64,000 nucleotides of DNA from contig JADFAE010000007.1 in NCBI GenBank assembly GCA_015665415.1, forward strand, positions 124,001 to 188,000, written 5' to 3'. Position 1 is the first letter of the stretch; each line of letters begins with the position of its first letter. Source of the DNA: Roseobacter sp. Lineage in GTDB: Bacteria; Pseudomonadota; Alphaproteobacteria; Rhodobacterales; Rhodobacteraceae. Both the position numbers and the translations under genes were made by a program. The notes under the pieces were generated by a model. The model was not told the origin of the DNA. It worked only from the letters and a program-made list of their open reading frames with translations, and ran no database searches. This document shows, piece by piece, positions 63,282 to 64,000 of the stretch.

Positions 63282-64000
63282 GCCCGTCTGAACGTCGCGA
63301 GATGATCCGCAAGAAGAACACGAAGCTGAGCCTGACGCGCCAATGCAAGCTGCTGAAGATCAGCCGTTCATCGATCTACTACACGCCGGTCGGCTTTGAT
63401 CCGGCAACGCTTGATTTGATGCATGAGATTGATCGGATATTTACGAAGTATCCTTTCTTCGGGAGCCGTCAGATTGCGGCTTATCTTCCCCAGTCAGGGT
63501 TCTCGGCGGGGCTGCATCGGGTGCGTCGCCTGATGAGCATTATGGGCCTACAGGCTGTCTATAAGGGCCCCAACACCAGTAAGAAACATCCACAGCACCG
63601 CATTTACCCATACCTGCTGAGAAAGCTGCCAATATCGCGATCCAATCACGTTTGGTGCAGCGACATTACCTACATCCCGGTCAAGCGCGGCTTTCTGTAC
63701 CTGGTGGCAATCATGGATTGGGCGACACGCAAGGTGTTGTCATGGCGTTTGTCTAATACGCTGGATGCCAGCTTTTGTGTTGAGGCGCTGGAAGAGGCTA
63801 TCGCAAGGTATGGAAAGCCGGAAATAATGAATACGGATCAGGGCAGCCAATACACGCGCGCTGGCTGGATCACGACATTGACCAAAGCGGACATCAAAAT
63901 CTCGATGGATGGGCGCGGTCGTTATCTCGACAATATCTTCATCGAACGGCTCTGGCGATCCCTGAAGCAGGAGGCTGTGTATCTGCACGAGATCACCAAC
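63278..64000 (+). CDS. IS3-family transposase OrfB (3' end outside window)
   Basis: 241 codons are seen. An HTH_21-type region precedes an rve integrase core with the first aspartate in VWCSDITYIPVKRGFLY, the second in MNTDQGSQYT and the glutamate in FIERLWRSLKQE. The frame is open to the window edge. Confidence 0.92.
   Translation, partial: MSPSERREMIRKKNTKLSLTRQCKLLKISRSSIYYTPVGFDPATLDLMHEIDRIFTKYPFFGSRQIAAYLPQSGFSAGLHRVRRLMSIMGLQAVYKGPNTSKKHPQHRIYPYLLRKLPISRSNHVWCSDITYIPVKRGFLYLVAIMDWATRKVLSWRLSNTLDASFCVEALEEAIARYGKPEIMNTDQGSQYTRAGWITTLTKADIKISMDGRGRYLDNIFIERLWRSLKQEAVYLHEITN

Larger units (their letters stand above)
62937..64000 (+). mobile_element. IS3-family element (right end outside window)
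   Basis: Begins with TGAAGTGGTCCGG at 62937, directly abutting the broken IS1380 transposase, and contains orfA and orfB. The right end and target duplication are outside the window. Confidence 0.75.

Noticed and set aside
1-64000. CRISPR array, tRNA or rRNA genes
   Set aside because: No regularly spaced repeat-spacer pattern and no cloverleaf or rRNA-like segment was recognised on either strand by eye; a covariance-model scan was not possible.

Overview
The window looks like an alphaproteobacterium of the marine Roseobacter group (Rhodobacteraceae). The evidence is high GC content, strong G/C third-position bias, an RPA-type plasmid initiator next to parAB, a dTDP-rhamnose operon of the kind described on RepA-I 'biofilm plasmids' of roseobacters, and an lptC/lptA/lptB/hpf/ptsN block in alphaproteobacterial style. 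No tRNA, rRNA or CRISPR array was recognised.

Layout. (1) 1-4.3 kb: replicon maintenance module with parB (cut by the window edge), parA, an origin-like stretch with three 22-bp direct repeats and a perfect DnaA box, repA, and a 22-bp parS-like palindrome. (2) 4.3-9.2 kb: a GT4 glycosyltransferase divergent from rmlC-rmlB-rmlD-rmlA (dTDP-L-rhamnose synthesis). (3) 9.4-21.6 kb: a type II secretion system split into oppositely oriented blocks (gspDEF on +, gspC on -, a TPR lipoprotein on +, gspGHIJK-LM on -, prepilin peptidase gspO on +). (4) 21.6-24.6 kb: two secreted Sel1-repeat proteins. (5) 24.7-38.4 kb: surface and secreted proteins. These are a giant autotransporter with nine DUF11-like repeats, a permease fused to VCBS repeats and an ASPIC/UnbV domain, two paralogous secreted coiled-coil proteins and a small secreted protein. 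(6) 38.6-48.9 kb: polysaccharide genes (Wza-type export lipoprotein, epimerase, initiating sugar transferase, galU, galE, two related glycosyltransferases, a GT14-type transferase, a two-part sulfotransferase).

(7) 49.4-54.3 kb: a housekeeping block on the minus strand, rnd-kdsD-lptC-lptA-lptB-hpf-ptsN, normally chromosomal. Its presence on the same molecule as a plasmid replication module is the largest structural surprise: an integrated plasmid, a chromid, or a misassembly. (8) 54.4-64 kb: a lower-GC, IS-rich and eroded region. It holds an intact IS5/IS427-type element, a chimeric gene scar, a hybrid histidine kinase with a periplasmic SUOX-fold-like partner, a CHASE3 sensor protein without an output domain overlapping a PilZ gene, an IS1380 element with a premature stop, and an IS3 element running off the window.

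Taken together, regions 2-6 read as an attachment/biofilm module: rhamnose precursor supply, sulfated and exported polysaccharide, secreted and surface-anchored proteins, and a secretion machine. Two perfect TTAA-N7-TTAA boxes (CtrA-type) lie in front of a secreted-protein gene and of the kinase operon, which would fit motile/sessile switching. A dispersed motif (core TTAGAGCCTGTTTTT) recurs at least five times, in different reading frames, within the first 20 kb only.
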